Source: Lamprocystis purpurea DSM 4197 (lineage in GTDB: Bacteria; Pseudomonadota; Gammaproteobacteria; Chromatiales; Chromatiaceae). From it: DNA of 55,054 bases. Shown here piece by piece: positions 7,679 to 16,250 of this stretch (positions are counted from its first letter, which is position 1; every line of letters begins with the position of its first letter). Under the pieces are notes generated by a model that was not told the origin of the DNA, ran no database searches, and was given only the letters and a program-made list of their open reading frames with translations. The DNA is taken from positions 42,224-97,277 of the forward strand of contig NZ_KB902419.1 of NCBI RefSeq assembly GCF_000379525.1, written 5' to 3'. Made by a program: the position numbers and the translations under genes.

Positions 7679-10600
7679 ATGCCCAGCACACCGGCCCCGA
7701 CACCCGACCAGGACCCGTTTCTTTTCGATAGCGAGCAGCTCCATGCGCTGGCCCCGTCCGGGCTGATTCGCAGCGCGCTGCGGCATTGCCAGGACAAGCG
7801 TGTCACCGCGCTGGATTCGGACGGCGAGCGGCTGTGGGCGCGGGTCGAGGACGCGGAGACCGAAGCGCAGTTGGATCTCACCCTGGGCTATGACATCGAT
7901 GGGAATCTCCGCTGCGAGTGTCAATGCGAAGCGGATCCGGACGGGCTCTGCGTGCATGGCCTGGCGGCCCTGTTCGCCCATAGTCAGGCGAGCGGCAGCG
8001 CCGGGGCGCTGACCGGGGCCGTGGCGGGCGCGATCGAGGAGCGCGCGCTGCGTGGGCGGACCGAGGTGCAGGTGGAGCCGGTCTCGGGCGGCGACTGGCT
8101 CGGGACCTGGCGGGCGCAGTCCATCAATCCCACCGGGTATCTGCCCACAAGCTATCGAGTGCACATCCGCTCGCTGACCCGCCGTGCCAACTGGTGTACC
8201 TGCCCGGACTTCGCCACCAATCAGCTCGGCACCTGCAAGCATGTGGAGGCGGTGCTCCATCGGCTGCGTAAACGCAAGGGCTACAAGAAGGCCAGAGACC
8301 GGGGCCCGGACACCGCCTTCGTCTACCTGGATTGGGAGTGTGAGAACGCGCCGGCCGTGCGGTTGCAGCGCGCGGGTGAGACGAGTGTCGAGCTGGCGCC
8401 GCTGCTGAACGAACACTTCGACGCGGCCGGGATCTTCCGGGGGCGGCTGCCGGACGGGCTGTTGCGGCTTGCCGATACCCTGGCCGGACGACCCGACATC
8501 GAAATGGGCGAGGATACGCTGGGCTTCGCCCGCCGGTTGGCGGAGGACGCCGCCCGCCAGGTCCGGGCGCAGGAGATCGGCGAGCGCATTCGCGCCGGCG
8601 GCGGGCGCCTGCCGGGTGTGCGGGCCACCCTCTATCCGTATCAGGTCGACGGGGTCGCCTTTCTGGCCGGCCGCGGGCGTGCGCTGCTCGCTGACGACAT
8701 GGGTCTGGGCAAGACGCTTCAGGCCATTGCCGCCGCCCATTGGCTGCACCAGCACGATCAGGTGGAGCGGGTGCTGGTGATCTGTCCGGCCTCGCTCAAA
8801 CGCCAATGGGCGCGCGAGATCGCCAAGTTCACCGGTGCCGAGGCGGAGGTGGTGCAGGGGCCGGTGGCGGGGCGCGCCGTCCAATACCGCAAAGGGACCG
8901 GCTTTTATGTCATCAATTATGAACTGGTGTTACGCGACCTGAGCCTGATCAATGAGACGCTGGGTCCCGATCTGGTGATCCTCGACGAGGCGCAGCGCAT
9001 CAAGAACTGGCGCACCCGGATCGCCTCGGCGGTGAAGCAGATTCCCTCGCGCTACGCCTTCGTACTCACGGGCACGCCCCTGGAGAACCGCCTGGAGGAT
9101 CTCTACAGCCTGATGCAGGTGGTGGACCCGCGCGTACTCGGACCGCTGTGGCGCTATCTGGTCGATTTCCACATCACCGATGAGCGCGGCAAGGTGCTGG
9201 GCTACCGCAATCTCTCCGAACTGCGCCGCCGCCTGACCCCGGTGATGCTGCGCCGCGACCGCAGTCTGGTGCGTGATCAGCTTCCGGAACGGATCGAACA
9301 GCGGCTCGACTGCGCGCTGACCCCCAAGCAACAGGAAATCCACGACGAGGCCGTCAATGCCGCGGGCATCCTGGCGCAGATCATGAAGCGCCGGCCGCTC
9401 ACTCCGTCCGAACAGAACCGCATGATGGCCGCGCTGCAACGGGCGCGCATGGCCTGCGATGCCGCGGGTCTGGTGGACAAGGAGACCGAGGGCTCGCCCA
9501 AACTCGACGAGCTGGAGACCATCCTTGATGAGCTGTGCCGACTGTCCGGGCTCAAGGCCGTGGTCTTCTCCCAGTGGGAGCGCATGACCGAGCTGGTGGA
9601 GCAGCGGGTGCGGCGCATGGGGCTGGGCTCGGTGCGGCTGCACGGCGGTGTCCCCAGCGCCAATCGCGGGGCGCTGATTGACCGCTTTCATGATGACGAC
9701 GCGGTGCAGGTCTTCATCTCCACCGATGCCGGCGGTGTCGGTCTCAACCTGCAATGCGCTTCCGTGCTGGTGAATCTGGATATTCCCTGGAACCCGGCGG
9801 TGCTCGATCAACGTATCGCCCGGATTCACCGGCTCGGTCAGCGCCAGCGGGTTCAGGTAATCCTGCTGGTGGCCCCGGACTCCTATGAGGAGCGGGTCCT
9901 GGGTCTGGTGCAGGGTAAGCGCGTGCTGTTCGACAACGTGGTAGACCCGGAAGCGACCGAGGACGTGGTCGATGTCTCCAAGCGGCTGGCCGAGGTCCTG
10001 GCCGGGGACCTGGTGGGTCCGGATGAGCGGGGAGCGACCGAGCATGGGGTCTCCGCCGAGCCTGAGCTTGCCGCGGATCTGCCCGCGGTCGAGCCGCCGG
10101 CCGCCCTCGCCGCGCCGGAGGACGAACCGAGCGTCGCGACGCCAAGCGACACGGCAGCATTACCCGAGCCGCCGCGCGGGCCACTCCCCACCGAGGCGGT
10201 GCGCCACTGCATTATCGCGCTGCAAGACCGCTTCGGTACGCGGATCGAGCGCATCCTGGCCAGCCGCGGCGGGCTGCTGGTGGTGATGGACAGTACCGAC
10301 GCGGAGGCCGATCGGTTCGCCGAGGGGCTGTCGGATCAAATCCCGATCGCGCTGATCGACCGCCGCACCCTGGCCGGGCTTCAGCGGCTCGGGGCGGCCT
10401 CGCCGGCGGCGGAGGGCGAGATCTTGTTCGAGGCGGGGGCCGCACCGGTTCCCGTCGCGGGTCATCCACTGGCCCGTCAGGCCCAGACCAAGCTCGAGGG
10501 TGCTCGGGTGCTGCTGGCGCAGACCCAGGCCGGAGCCGCGCTCGGAGGGCCGGCGCTGGACCTGCTGCTCGGTGCCTTGCTCTGCGCCGCGGCGCTCCTG

Positions 10601-10813
10601 GCCGGTCGGACCCAGCCGCCCAATCCCCGCGAAGCCGGCATCTGGCTCTATGGGGAGGCGCTGCCGACCGGCGCCATTGAGCCCGCCGATGCCGCCCTGG
10701 TGATGCGTGCCATTGCCCTGGCCCAGGCAGCGGATGCCGTGCCCTTGGCTTTGCTGGAGGATTTGGCCGCGGATACCGAGCCATTCATACAACGGGTGCG
10801 GGGACGTGCGTAG
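7679..10813 (+). CDS. SWIM zinc-finger SNF2-family helicase
   Basis: This 1044-aa double-stranded-DNA translocase belongs to the Swi2/Snf2 superfamily. The N-terminal third carries cysteine/histidine clusters of SWIM type: CECQCEADPDGLCVH near residue 79 and CTCPDFATNQLGTCKH near 178. The helicase core follows, with Walker A DDMGLGKT at about 339, DEAQ at 436-439, the TGTPLENRLEDLYSL motif and a C-terminal lobe ending in the arginine-finger region QRIARIHRLGQRQ. The last about 270 residues include an Ala/Pro/Glu-rich linker and a domain I do not recognise. SWIM-SNF2 proteins occur in bacteria without a firmly known role and some belong to defence islands. It is not in an evident operon. Confidence 0.88.
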   Translation: MPSTPAPTPDQDPFLFDSEQLHALAPSGLIRSALRHCQDKRVTALDSDGERLWARVEDAETEAQLDLTLGYDIDGNLRCECQCEADPDGLCVHGLAALFAHSQASGSAGALTGAVAGAIEERALRGRTEVQVEPVSGGDWLGTWRAQSINPTGYLPTSYRVHIRSLTRRANWCTCPDFATNQLGTCKHVEAVLHRLRKRKGYKKARDRGPDTAFVYLDWECENAPAVRLQRAGETSVELAPLLNEHFDAAGIFRGRLPDGLLRLADTLAGRPDIEMGEDTLGFARRLAEDAARQVRAQEIGERIRAGGGRLPGVRATLYPYQVDGVAFLAGRGRALLADDMGLGKTLQAIAAAHWLHQHDQVERVLVICPASLKRQWAREIAKFTGAEAEVVQGPVAGRAVQYRKGTGFYVINYELVLRDLSLINETLGPDLVILDEAQRIKNWRTRIASAVKQIPSRYAFVLTGTPLENRLEDLYSLMQVVDPRVLGPLWRYLVDFHITDERGKVLGYRNLSELRRRLTPVMLRRDRSLVRDQLPERIEQRLDCALTPKQQEIHDEAVNAAGILAQIMKRRPLTPSEQNRMMAALQRARMACDAAGLVDKETEGSPKLDELETILDELCRLSGLKAVVFSQWERMTELVEQRVRRMGLGSVRLHGGVPSANRGALIDRFHDDDAVQVFISTDAGGVGLNLQCASVLVNLDIPWNPAVLDQRIARIHRLGQRQRVQVILLVAPDSYEERVLGLVQGKRVLFDNVVDPEATEDVVDVSKRLAEVLAGDLVGPDERGATEHGVSAEPELAADLPAVEPPAALAAPEDEPSVATPSDTAALPEPPRGPLPTEAVRHCIIALQDRFGTRIERILASRGGLLVVMDSTDAEADRFAEGLSDQIPIALIDRRTLAGLQRLGAASPAAEGEILFEAGAAPVPVAGHPLARQAQTKLEGARVLLAQTQAGAALGGPALDLLLGALLCAAALLAGRTQPPNPREAGIWLYGEALPTGAIEPADAALVMRAIALAQAADAVPLALLEDLAADTEPFIQRVRGRA

Positions 10814-10847
10814 GGGCGTAGGGGCGTAGGGGCGTAGGGGCGTAGGG
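10810..10847. repeat. Tandem octamer repeat GTAGGGGC
   Basis: Four exact copies of the 8-bp unit GTAGGGGC plus a partial fifth copy begin at the stop codon of the helicase gene; the TAG stop is part of the first unit. The array is prone to slippage. Changes in copy number would lie after the stop and should not alter the protein. Confidence 0.9.
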
Positions 10848-10901
10848 TCCCGGATGGGACGGGGGAGTGCGCAGCCCGCGCGCCAGAGCGGCGATCAGCA
10901 C

Positions 10902-11507
10902 TCAGGAACAGAGGGTCGCCAAGTGGCACAATTGCGCGACACTGTCGGCTTGCATGACCGTCATGACTCGGGCACGATGATTTTCGACCGTGCGCGGACT
11001 GATGCCGAGCATCTGCGCGACCTCCTTGTTGGAAAGACCGTTGGTCACCAGGTCCATGACTTCGCGTTCACGCGCGGTCAGCGTCTGGTAGCAGCTATGG
11101 ACCTCTGCCCGAACAGCACGTTGGTGGCGTCGCCGTTCGTCCTCCCGGAACGCGTCGCGGACGCGCTCGATCAGAATCTCGCGGGATACGGGTTTTTCTA
11201 CGAAATCAACGGCGCCGGCCTTGATTGCCCTGACCGTTGTGGGGATGTCTCCGTGGCCGGTGATGAAGATGATCGGAATCTCGCAGCCGTGCGCGTTCAG
11301 CACTTGCTGCAGGTCCAGTCCACTCATACCCTGCATCCGGACATCCAGGACGAGACATCCCGGATAGTCAGCGGGGACTGTCGCCAGGAAGGCTTCGGCC
11401 GATGGGAAAGATTCGACGTGCAGACCCTCTTTGCGCAGTGCCCAGACGATGGCCTCGCGCACCCCTTCGTCGTCGTCTACGATGAAGACCGTTGGCTGTT
11501 CGCTCAT
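10902..11507 (-). CDS. FixJ/NarL-type response regulator
   Basis: This 201-aa two-component regulator has an N-terminal receiver domain with FIVDDDEGVR, the phospho-acceptor Asp in CLVLDVRMQG, and the switch lysine in DFVEKP. A C-terminal LuxR/FixJ helix-turn-helix follows (LTAREREVMDLVTNGLSNKE and SPRTVENHRARVM). The ATG at 11507 is chosen because GGGGGAGGT lies just upstream. The histidine kinase at 12445-13347, on the same strand, lacks its own receiver partner and is the likely cognate kinase; a PilZ gene separates them. Lying between accessory DNA and bciB/bch genes, it may control photosynthesis or motility genes, but nothing in the sequence proves this. Confidence 0.88.
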   Translation of the reverse strand: MSEQPTVFIVDDDEGVREAIVWALRKEGLHVESFPSAEAFLATVPADYPGCLVLDVRMQGMSGLDLQQVLNAHGCEIPIIFITGHGDIPTTVRAIKAGAVDFVEKPVSREILIERVRDAFREDERRRHQRAVRAEVHSCYQTLTAREREVMDLVTNGLSNKEVAQMLGISPRTVENHRARVMTVMQADSVAQLCHLATLCS

Positions 11508-11845
11508 ACGGACCTCCCCCTCCGATCTTTCCATCTGGAACCTGATGGTCTGGCCGTAAAGCGCATGATCGCGCTCGGCGCGGGACGGGTGACCCTGATC
11601 CCATCGCCGACCCGGCCACCTGGACCACATCTCGGAGAATTATAGCCGAATCGCGTCCGATTAAGCGCCGGATTGATCGACGTTTTGACTCGGCTTTTTA
11701 ACGCAGTGCATCGGTCACGTCATAACCGGAATGATGCGGTTAGGCGATTGCCGGATTTGACGGAAATCGCCCGATCGCGCGGTCGTTGCGAACAGTGGCA
11801 GGCATCGGGTGTCGGCGCTCAAGCAGCGCCGCCATCGTCCACGCA
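11508..11845. other. Gene-free stretch of 338 bp
   Basis: I find no convincing gene. A short hairpin at 11814-11830 (GGCGCT...AGCGCC) lies just beyond the PilZ stop and could be a weak terminator for it. The part next to 11507 should hold the response-regulator promoter, but no clear -35/-10 pair was found. Confidence 0.4.
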
Positions 11846-12304
11846 TCAGACCTGAGGAGACACGTAGGGTACCTCCGCGATCAGACGCTGCACGAACCCG
11901 GATGCGCGATCGTCCAACGCACGAAAGATCAGTCCCAGTCCTTGGTTGGTCCGGTGGATCACCAGTGCCGGGAGCACAACTGGACCAGCCGCCATCGCGG
12001 CTGAATCAGAGACAATGAGGTCCAGGCAGCAATCAAGTTCGAGTCTGACGCCAGTCTCGACATAAATGCCTTCGCGACTCAGGTTACAGGCAGTCCCGTA
12101 GCTGTGTAAACCGCGCGAGACGTGTAGCAAAACGGGAAACTGCACGGGTACGCGCCGGGATTGGCGGTGATCGATACTCGCGGTCGCGCTGGAGCGGCGC
12201 TCAATCGTGCCCAACGACCACGCTGCCGGTCGCGGCACTGACGGTCGAAGTGCCGGCACCGTGCCCGGATCAGAACGCAGAAAATGGTTAATGGCTAGTA
12301 TCAA
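11846..12304 (-). CDS. PilZ-domain protein (c-di-GMP binding)
   Basis: This 152-aa protein has a PilZ domain from about residue 46. The first c-di-GMP motif is RQSRR, followed about 30 residues later by NLSREGIYVET, which fits the (D/N)xSxxG motif. The rest follows the PilZ beta-barrel pattern (LPALVIHRTNQGLGLIF). The likely start is a TTG at 12304 with AGGGGGA just upstream; no ATG lies before the domain. It sits between a histidine kinase and a FixJ-type regulator on the same strand, with gaps of about 140 and 340 bp, so they need not form one transcript. It probably translates c-di-GMP level into motility or surface behaviour. Confidence 0.75.
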   Translation of the reverse strand: MILAINHFLRSDPGTVPALRPSVPRPAAWSLGTIERRSSATASIDHRQSRRVPVQFPVLLHVSRGLHSYGTACNLSREGIYVETGVRLELDCCLDLIVSDSAAMAAGPVVLPALVIHRTNQGLGLIFRALDDRASGFVQRLIAEVPYVSPQV

Positions 12305-12444
12305 CAGGTCCCCCTCGTCGGCTTTTTCGTGCCATCCGTCGCAATGTATAACAACTGATAAGTCTAGCTGCCAGACACGTCCTGATCATCCGGGAAACTA
12401 CTCAGCGCAGAGGGGAGGGTCGCTGCGCAAGCCTGCGGTCAGGC

Positions 12445-13347
12445 TCAAGGGTCGGCACCGGTGTCCGGACACCCCGGCAACCAGAAATGCAGCGCCGCGC
12501 CATCACTGACTTGGGCGTCTACCCAGAGCTTGCCGCCTTGCCCCTCGATCAGCGAGCGGCTGATGGTGAGCCCGAGGCCACAGCCATCCGCCTTGTTGCT
12601 TGCGAAGCTGTCGAAGATACGCTCGGCGTCTGCGGGGCTGATGCCGGGGCCGCTGTCGTGAACCGTGACCCGCACGCCCATGGGTTCAGGGACGAGACCC
12701 ACCCGCACCTGACGTTGCGGACTGTCGGCCTGATCGATCGCCTCGATGCTGTTGAAAAGCAGGTTGAGCACGACCTGAGCGACCTGGGCCCGGACGGCCA
12801 TCACCAAGACCGGTTGCATGGGCAGATCCAGATGGATCGCGACCTGCTTGTTGATGGCGAGCGGATGCATCAGGGCAACGGTGTCGGCAAGCGTCCGGCA
12901 CAGGTCAATGGCGTGCTGTTCAGCGCTATCGGTACGCGTGAACTCCCGTACCCGCGCGAGGATCTCCGCGGCGCGTTTGGCCTGAGACTCGATCCGGCCG
13001 AGTACATCGGCCAACTCGCCCGCCCGGATCTCACCGGATCCGGCCAGGTGCGCGGCGGCATTGCTGTAAATGCTGATCGCGGCCAGCGGTTGGCTGATCT
13101 CATGGGCCAGCGTGGTGGCCAAGGCACCGGCCGTGTGCCGCCGCGCCATCAGGGCGAACCGCGTCCGGCGCGCGGCGAGGTCCCCCCGGTCCGTCGGCCC
13201 GTGGTCTTGGACCTCAGCGGCCGGCTGCTGCCCCCGCAGGACACCGACCAACTGATGTAACTCGGCATGCAGTTGTTCCGGCTCGGCGTAGCCAAGCAGC
13301 CGTTCAAGCCGCAAGAGGATGTCCTCTGGGGAGAGCGGATGGGGCAC
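12445..13347 (-). CDS. Soluble sensor histidine kinase (FixL-type transmitter)
   Basis: This kinase of about 300 aa has its H-box at LAHEISQPLAAIS, a dimerisation helix rich in charged residues, and an HATPase domain with an N-box (LLFNSIEAIDQA), G1 (VHDSGPGIS) and G2 (DGCGLGLTIS). The form is that of FixL/TodS-class kinases. There is no transmembrane segment and no clear PAS domain, only about 80 N-terminal residues with coiled-coil potential, so the signal is probably cytoplasmic. The start is uncertain: a GTG at 13347 lies 25 bp after the bciB stop, and no ATG is available without a large overlap. The likely partner is the FixJ-type regulator at 10902-11507. Confidence 0.8.
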   Translation of the reverse strand: MPHPLSPEDILLRLERLLGYAEPEQLHAELHQLVGVLRGQQPAAEVQDHGPTDRGDLAARRTRFALMARRHTAGALATTLAHEISQPLAAISIYSNAAAHLAGSGEIRAGELADVLGRIESQAKRAAEILARVREFTRTDSAEQHAIDLCRTLADTVALMHPLAINKQVAIHLDLPMQPVLVMAVRAQVAQVVLNLLFNSIEAIDQADSPQRQVRVGLVPEPMGVRVTVHDSGPGISPADAERIFDSFASNKADGCGLGLTISRSLIEGQGGKLWVDAQVSDGAALHFWLPGCPDTGADP

Positions 13348-13372
13348 GGGATGCGGGCGGCACTGGTCGAGA

Positions 13373-14623
13373 TCAGACCTGATCCGCAATCGCCCTCTCC
13401 CCCGGCGCCCGGCCGAAAACGGCAGCGTACTCCTGCGTATAAGGCGCGATGGATTGGTACACGTGATACGGGACGATCCGAGCTTCCAATTGAGGAAATT
13501 TCTCGCGTACATGGGTGTAATTACGCAGGAGTTTCATCTCGATGATGGCACGGGCGAACTCCAGGCCCCGCGGACCGCGGTGCCGTTGCAGAAAGGCGAT
13601 GAGTTGCCGGATCAGCTTGGGCGGCTTGGCCGGCCGCTTGGCGAGCATCTGGATGTAACGGGGCATGCCGCGGGTCCGGTCGCCGGCCGCGGATACCGGC
13701 CGGACCTCCAAATCCGGCCGCAACAGGTCCAGCAATTCCACCCCGCGGGCAGTCCGCGCCAGCACCCATTGCCAACCGAGCGGTGCACCCATGTAACCGA
13801 TGGTGATGTCGGAGAGCGCATTCGGATAGTCGAAACAGGACAGACAGGCCGAGGGAAAAATGCCCTGGAGCTGGTCCATCGGGAAGTCGATATAGTTGAC
13901 CCGCTCGATGTGCCCATCCTCATGACGCAGCCACAGGCTGAAGTCCTGCATGAACTCGTAGTGCACCACCGTGGCGGGCGAGCGGGAAATGGTGGCCAGG
14001 AAGAACTGCTGGTCCTCGTGGGTCACATTGTCGCTGCACGGGATGCCGATCAGGTCGAGATGTTCAAGCCCGAGTTGTGCTTGCGCCTGACGCAGCATCT
14101 GGACCTGGCAACTGGTACCGACGACAGCCAGACGGCGGATACCGGCCTCGCGCACCTGATCCAGCAGGCCCAGATTGGGCGAGAAGCTTGGTTTGTTGCC
14201 GACGCAGGCCCGCACCTCCATCGTCGTGCGGGCGAGGACCGGCACCGGTTGGAAGCGCGTGCCGGGGTTAGTGCCCGTGAGGATCACGGCCTCCACCTCG
14301 CCGCGCTCCAACAATCGGGAGGCCAGGGTGGTGATCATGCCGCTCCACTGGGCATCGGCCACCGGCCGGCGCATCCGCGCGATGGTTTGCTCCCGGTAGA
14401 TGCCGAAGCGCATCTCATCACCCGGGTTGCGGAGCCGGCCATGCAGACGCTGTTCGATCTCGTCAGCCCGATTGCGCACGAACAGACAGGTTTCCGCCAT
14501 CTGCGGACGCAGGAAGCTGTCGCACAGTCCGCAGTCGCTGCACAGACGCGGCCGGCCCTGCAGGCGCCGGTCGTGGCTCATCAGGCTGACGTCGTGCAGA
14601 CCTTTTGAAGGGCCTTGATCCAT
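13373..14623 (-). CDS. bciB: BciB, ferredoxin-dependent divinyl (proto)chlorophyllide 8-vinyl reductase
   Basis: This 416-aa enzyme belongs to the F420-hydrogenase beta-subunit family. It reduces the C8-vinyl group of divinyl chlorophyll precursors to ethyl, using ferredoxin, FAD and two [4Fe-4S] clusters. Cluster ligands are seen at CSDCGLCDSF near residue 29 and in CLSCFDYPNALSDITIGYMG. GTSCQVQML and GIPCSDNVT are also typical. The ATG at 14623 has AGAGGA upstream and gives the expected N-terminus; an upstream in-frame GTG at 14668 would add 15 residues. The gene lies close to bchI/bchD, consistent with a role in bacteriochlorophyll synthesis. Confidence 0.88.
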   Translation of the reverse strand: MDQGPSKGLHDVSLMSHDRRLQGRPRLCSDCGLCDSFLRPQMAETCLFVRNRADEIEQRLHGRLRNPGDEMRFGIYREQTIARMRRPVADAQWSGMITTLASRLLERGEVEAVILTGTNPGTRFQPVPVLARTTMEVRACVGNKPSFSPNLGLLDQVREAGIRRLAVVGTSCQVQMLRQAQAQLGLEHLDLIGIPCSDNVTHEDQQFFLATISRSPATVVHYEFMQDFSLWLRHEDGHIERVNYIDFPMDQLQGIFPSACLSCFDYPNALSDITIGYMGAPLGWQWVLARTARGVELLDLLRPDLEVRPVSAAGDRTRGMPRYIQMLAKRPAKPPKLIRQLIAFLQRHRGPRGLEFARAIIEMKLLRNYTHVREKFPQLEARIVPYHVYQSIAPYTQEYAAVFGRAPGERAIADQV

Positions 14624-14790
14624 TCCGGGGTCCTCTTGGGGTATCTTGGAGAGGTTATAGGGATGCACGATGCCGCATCGGCAACACGCGTCCGCGGGGA
14701 ATCATGGTTCCCCAATCGCCTTATCGTCAACGACCGGCCGCCGACGCTCCAGGCGCGGCCGTCCGGCCTTCAAGCGGGAACTGAATTTTG

Positions 14791-15831
14791 ATGTGGAAGC
14801 GTGTCTTGCTGGGTATCTTGCTGGTCTTGGGCGTCTTGTTGGTCCTCCTGCTGGGGGCCGCGGCCCTGGGTCCTTTCCTGATTTCAACAGCATCCGTCCA
14901 GCCGCAGGGCAGCGCCCACGCCGCGGCGACGCCTGACAGCCACTTCATCCGCATTCCTTTTGCGGGAACCTCCGGGATCGAAGTCCACCACCTGGAACGC
15001 TCCGGTGCGGCCGAGTCAGCCCGGCACGCCTTCCTGCTGCTCCACGGCTTCACCTTCAACAGCTTCACCTGGGACGCCGTGCTCGATCCCCTGGCCGCGT
15101 ATGGGCGCACCGTTGCCTACGATCAGATCCCCTACGGACTCAGTGCCAAACTGACCGCGGGCGACTGGACGGCGGCCGACCCCTATGCCAAAGAGTCGGC
15201 GATCACTCAGGTCTTCGCGGTGATGGATCAACTCGGGCTCGAACGTGCCATTCTGGTCGGGAATTCCTCGGGCGGCACCCTGGCCCTGGAAGCCGCGCTG
15301 GCGCGGCCGGAGCGCGTCGAGGCATTGATTCTGGTCGCGCCCTGGGTCTATGCCCAGCGTCCGACCATCCCGGCCGCGGTGGCGGACCTGCCCCAATTGC
15401 AGCGCTTGAGCCTCTTCATCGCACGCCAGTTGGGGGACCCGACGCTACTCGAATATTCCTATCACGACCCGGCCCGCATCACTGCGGCGCGGCGCGAACA
15501 AGCCGAGATCCATACCCGCATGGCCCACTGGGATCTGGCCTGGGGCGCACTGCTGCACCGCTCACTCTCGACCCCGGTGGACATCAGCGCCCGCCTGGAA
15601 CAGGTTCGACAACCGGTCCTGGTGATCACCGGGGACCAGGACAAACTGGTGAAGGAGGCGGATACCCGCCGGGTCGCGACGACGCTCCCCAACGCGACCC
15701 TGGCGGTATTGCCTGACTGTGGTCATGTGCCTCAAGAGGAATGTCCAGCCGCCTTCATGGGTGCGGTGAGCGCATGGCTGAACGGGTTGGACCAGGCTCC
15801 AGCCCCGACTGACGCTGCCGTGATGCGCTGA
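14791..15831 (+). CDS. Membrane-anchored alpha/beta hydrolase
   Basis: This 346-aa alpha/beta hydrolase has an N-terminal hydrophobic segment (VLLGILLVLGVLLVLLLGAA) that should anchor it in the membrane with the catalytic domain outside. The oxyanion region is LLLHGFTFNSFTWD, the nucleophile elbow GNSSGG, the acid GDQDKL and the catalytic His in CGHVPQEE. It is distinct from BchO, which is encoded separately at 19299. The substrate is unknown. It lies upstream of bchI but is separated from it by a divergent small gene, so a direct link to pigment synthesis is only suggested by position. Confidence 0.8.
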   Translation: MWKRVLLGILLVLGVLLVLLLGAAALGPFLISTASVQPQGSAHAAATPDSHFIRIPFAGTSGIEVHHLERSGAAESARHAFLLLHGFTFNSFTWDAVLDPLAAYGRTVAYDQIPYGLSAKLTAGDWTAADPYAKESAITQVFAVMDQLGLERAILVGNSSGGTLALEAALARPERVEALILVAPWVYAQRPTIPAAVADLPQLQRLSLFIARQLGDPTLLEYSYHDPARITAARREQAEIHTRMAHWDLAWGALLHRSLSTPVDISARLEQVRQPVLVITGDQDKLVKEADTRRVATTLPNATLAVLPDCGHVPQEECPAAFMGAVSAWLNGLDQAPAPTDAAVMR

Positions 15832-15864
15832 CCCGGACACCGTCATGGTCGCGCGGGGGCCTGC

Positions 15865-16035
15865 CTAGACCACCGGCCCCCAGAAAGACAGCAAGGCATG
15901 GGCCAGGCCGGCGAGGACGCCGAACCCGAGGACTGAACAGATCGCGCAAGCGACGAGAAAAGGCCGGATCGCAATCGCCGTGGAGGTGTTAGCCGCGTCG
16001 GTGCCGATCGAATCCGCCCGCTGGGTCTGAGTCAT
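15865..16035 (-). CDS. Small single-pass membrane protein (56 aa), divergent from bchI
   Basis: This 56-aa protein has a polar N-terminus (MTQTQRADSIG) and one hydrophobic helix from about residue 23 to 52, ending LLSFWGPVV with a His and a Trp near the end. I do not recognise the family. The start (ATG 16035) excludes 18 unlikely upstream residues. The gene is read away from bchI, and the shared intergenic region carries two perfect PpsR/CrtJ-type sites (16101-16143), so it is probably regulated with photosynthesis genes. A role as a light-harvesting or reaction-centre accessory peptide is a guess from size, topology and control. Confidence 0.6.
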   Translation of the reverse strand: MTQTQRADSIGTDAANTSTAIAIRPFLVACAICSVLGFGVLAGLAHALLSFWGPVV

Positions 16036-16100
16036 GGTGTGCTCCGGTCGCTGGTGTTGGGAAAGCAACGGGGCGGGCGATCGTGACACCTCGCCCCAAC

Positions 16101-16143
16101 TGTCGTGCTGGACTTACAGTATAGTTGTCAGGACAAACTGACA
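16101..16143. promoter_or_regulatory. Tandem PpsR/CrtJ-type operators between the 56-aa gene and bchI
   Basis: There are two exact TGT-N12-ACA palindromes, at 16101-16118 and 16126-16143, separated by 7 bp. This is the binding motif of the redox-responsive repressor PpsR/CrtJ, which binds pairs of such sites in photosynthesis promoters. The pair lies between the 56-aa gene (minus strand) and bchI (plus strand) and can serve either. The second site begins TGTCA and ends CTGACA, close to the sites upstream of crtI and bchC. Confidence 0.75.
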
Positions 16144-16250
16144 CACGCCCTTTTTTTTAGCACTTTCATGTGTCCCATCCACGGGCGCTTGAGGTTACCA
16201 TGGGCGGCTATTTCAACCAGCGCACCTGACACATAAGATCGAGACCTCCT

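Noticed and set aside
7661-10045. Long open frames on the minus strand opposite the SNF2 helicase gene (up to about 400 codons)
   Set aside because: They mirror the codon pattern of the high-GC plus-strand gene, have low-complexity composition without motifs, and the plus-strand product is a clear helicase.
10810-10847. Tandem repeat as a CRISPR array
   Set aside because: The unit is 8 bp with no spacers and no cas genes are near.
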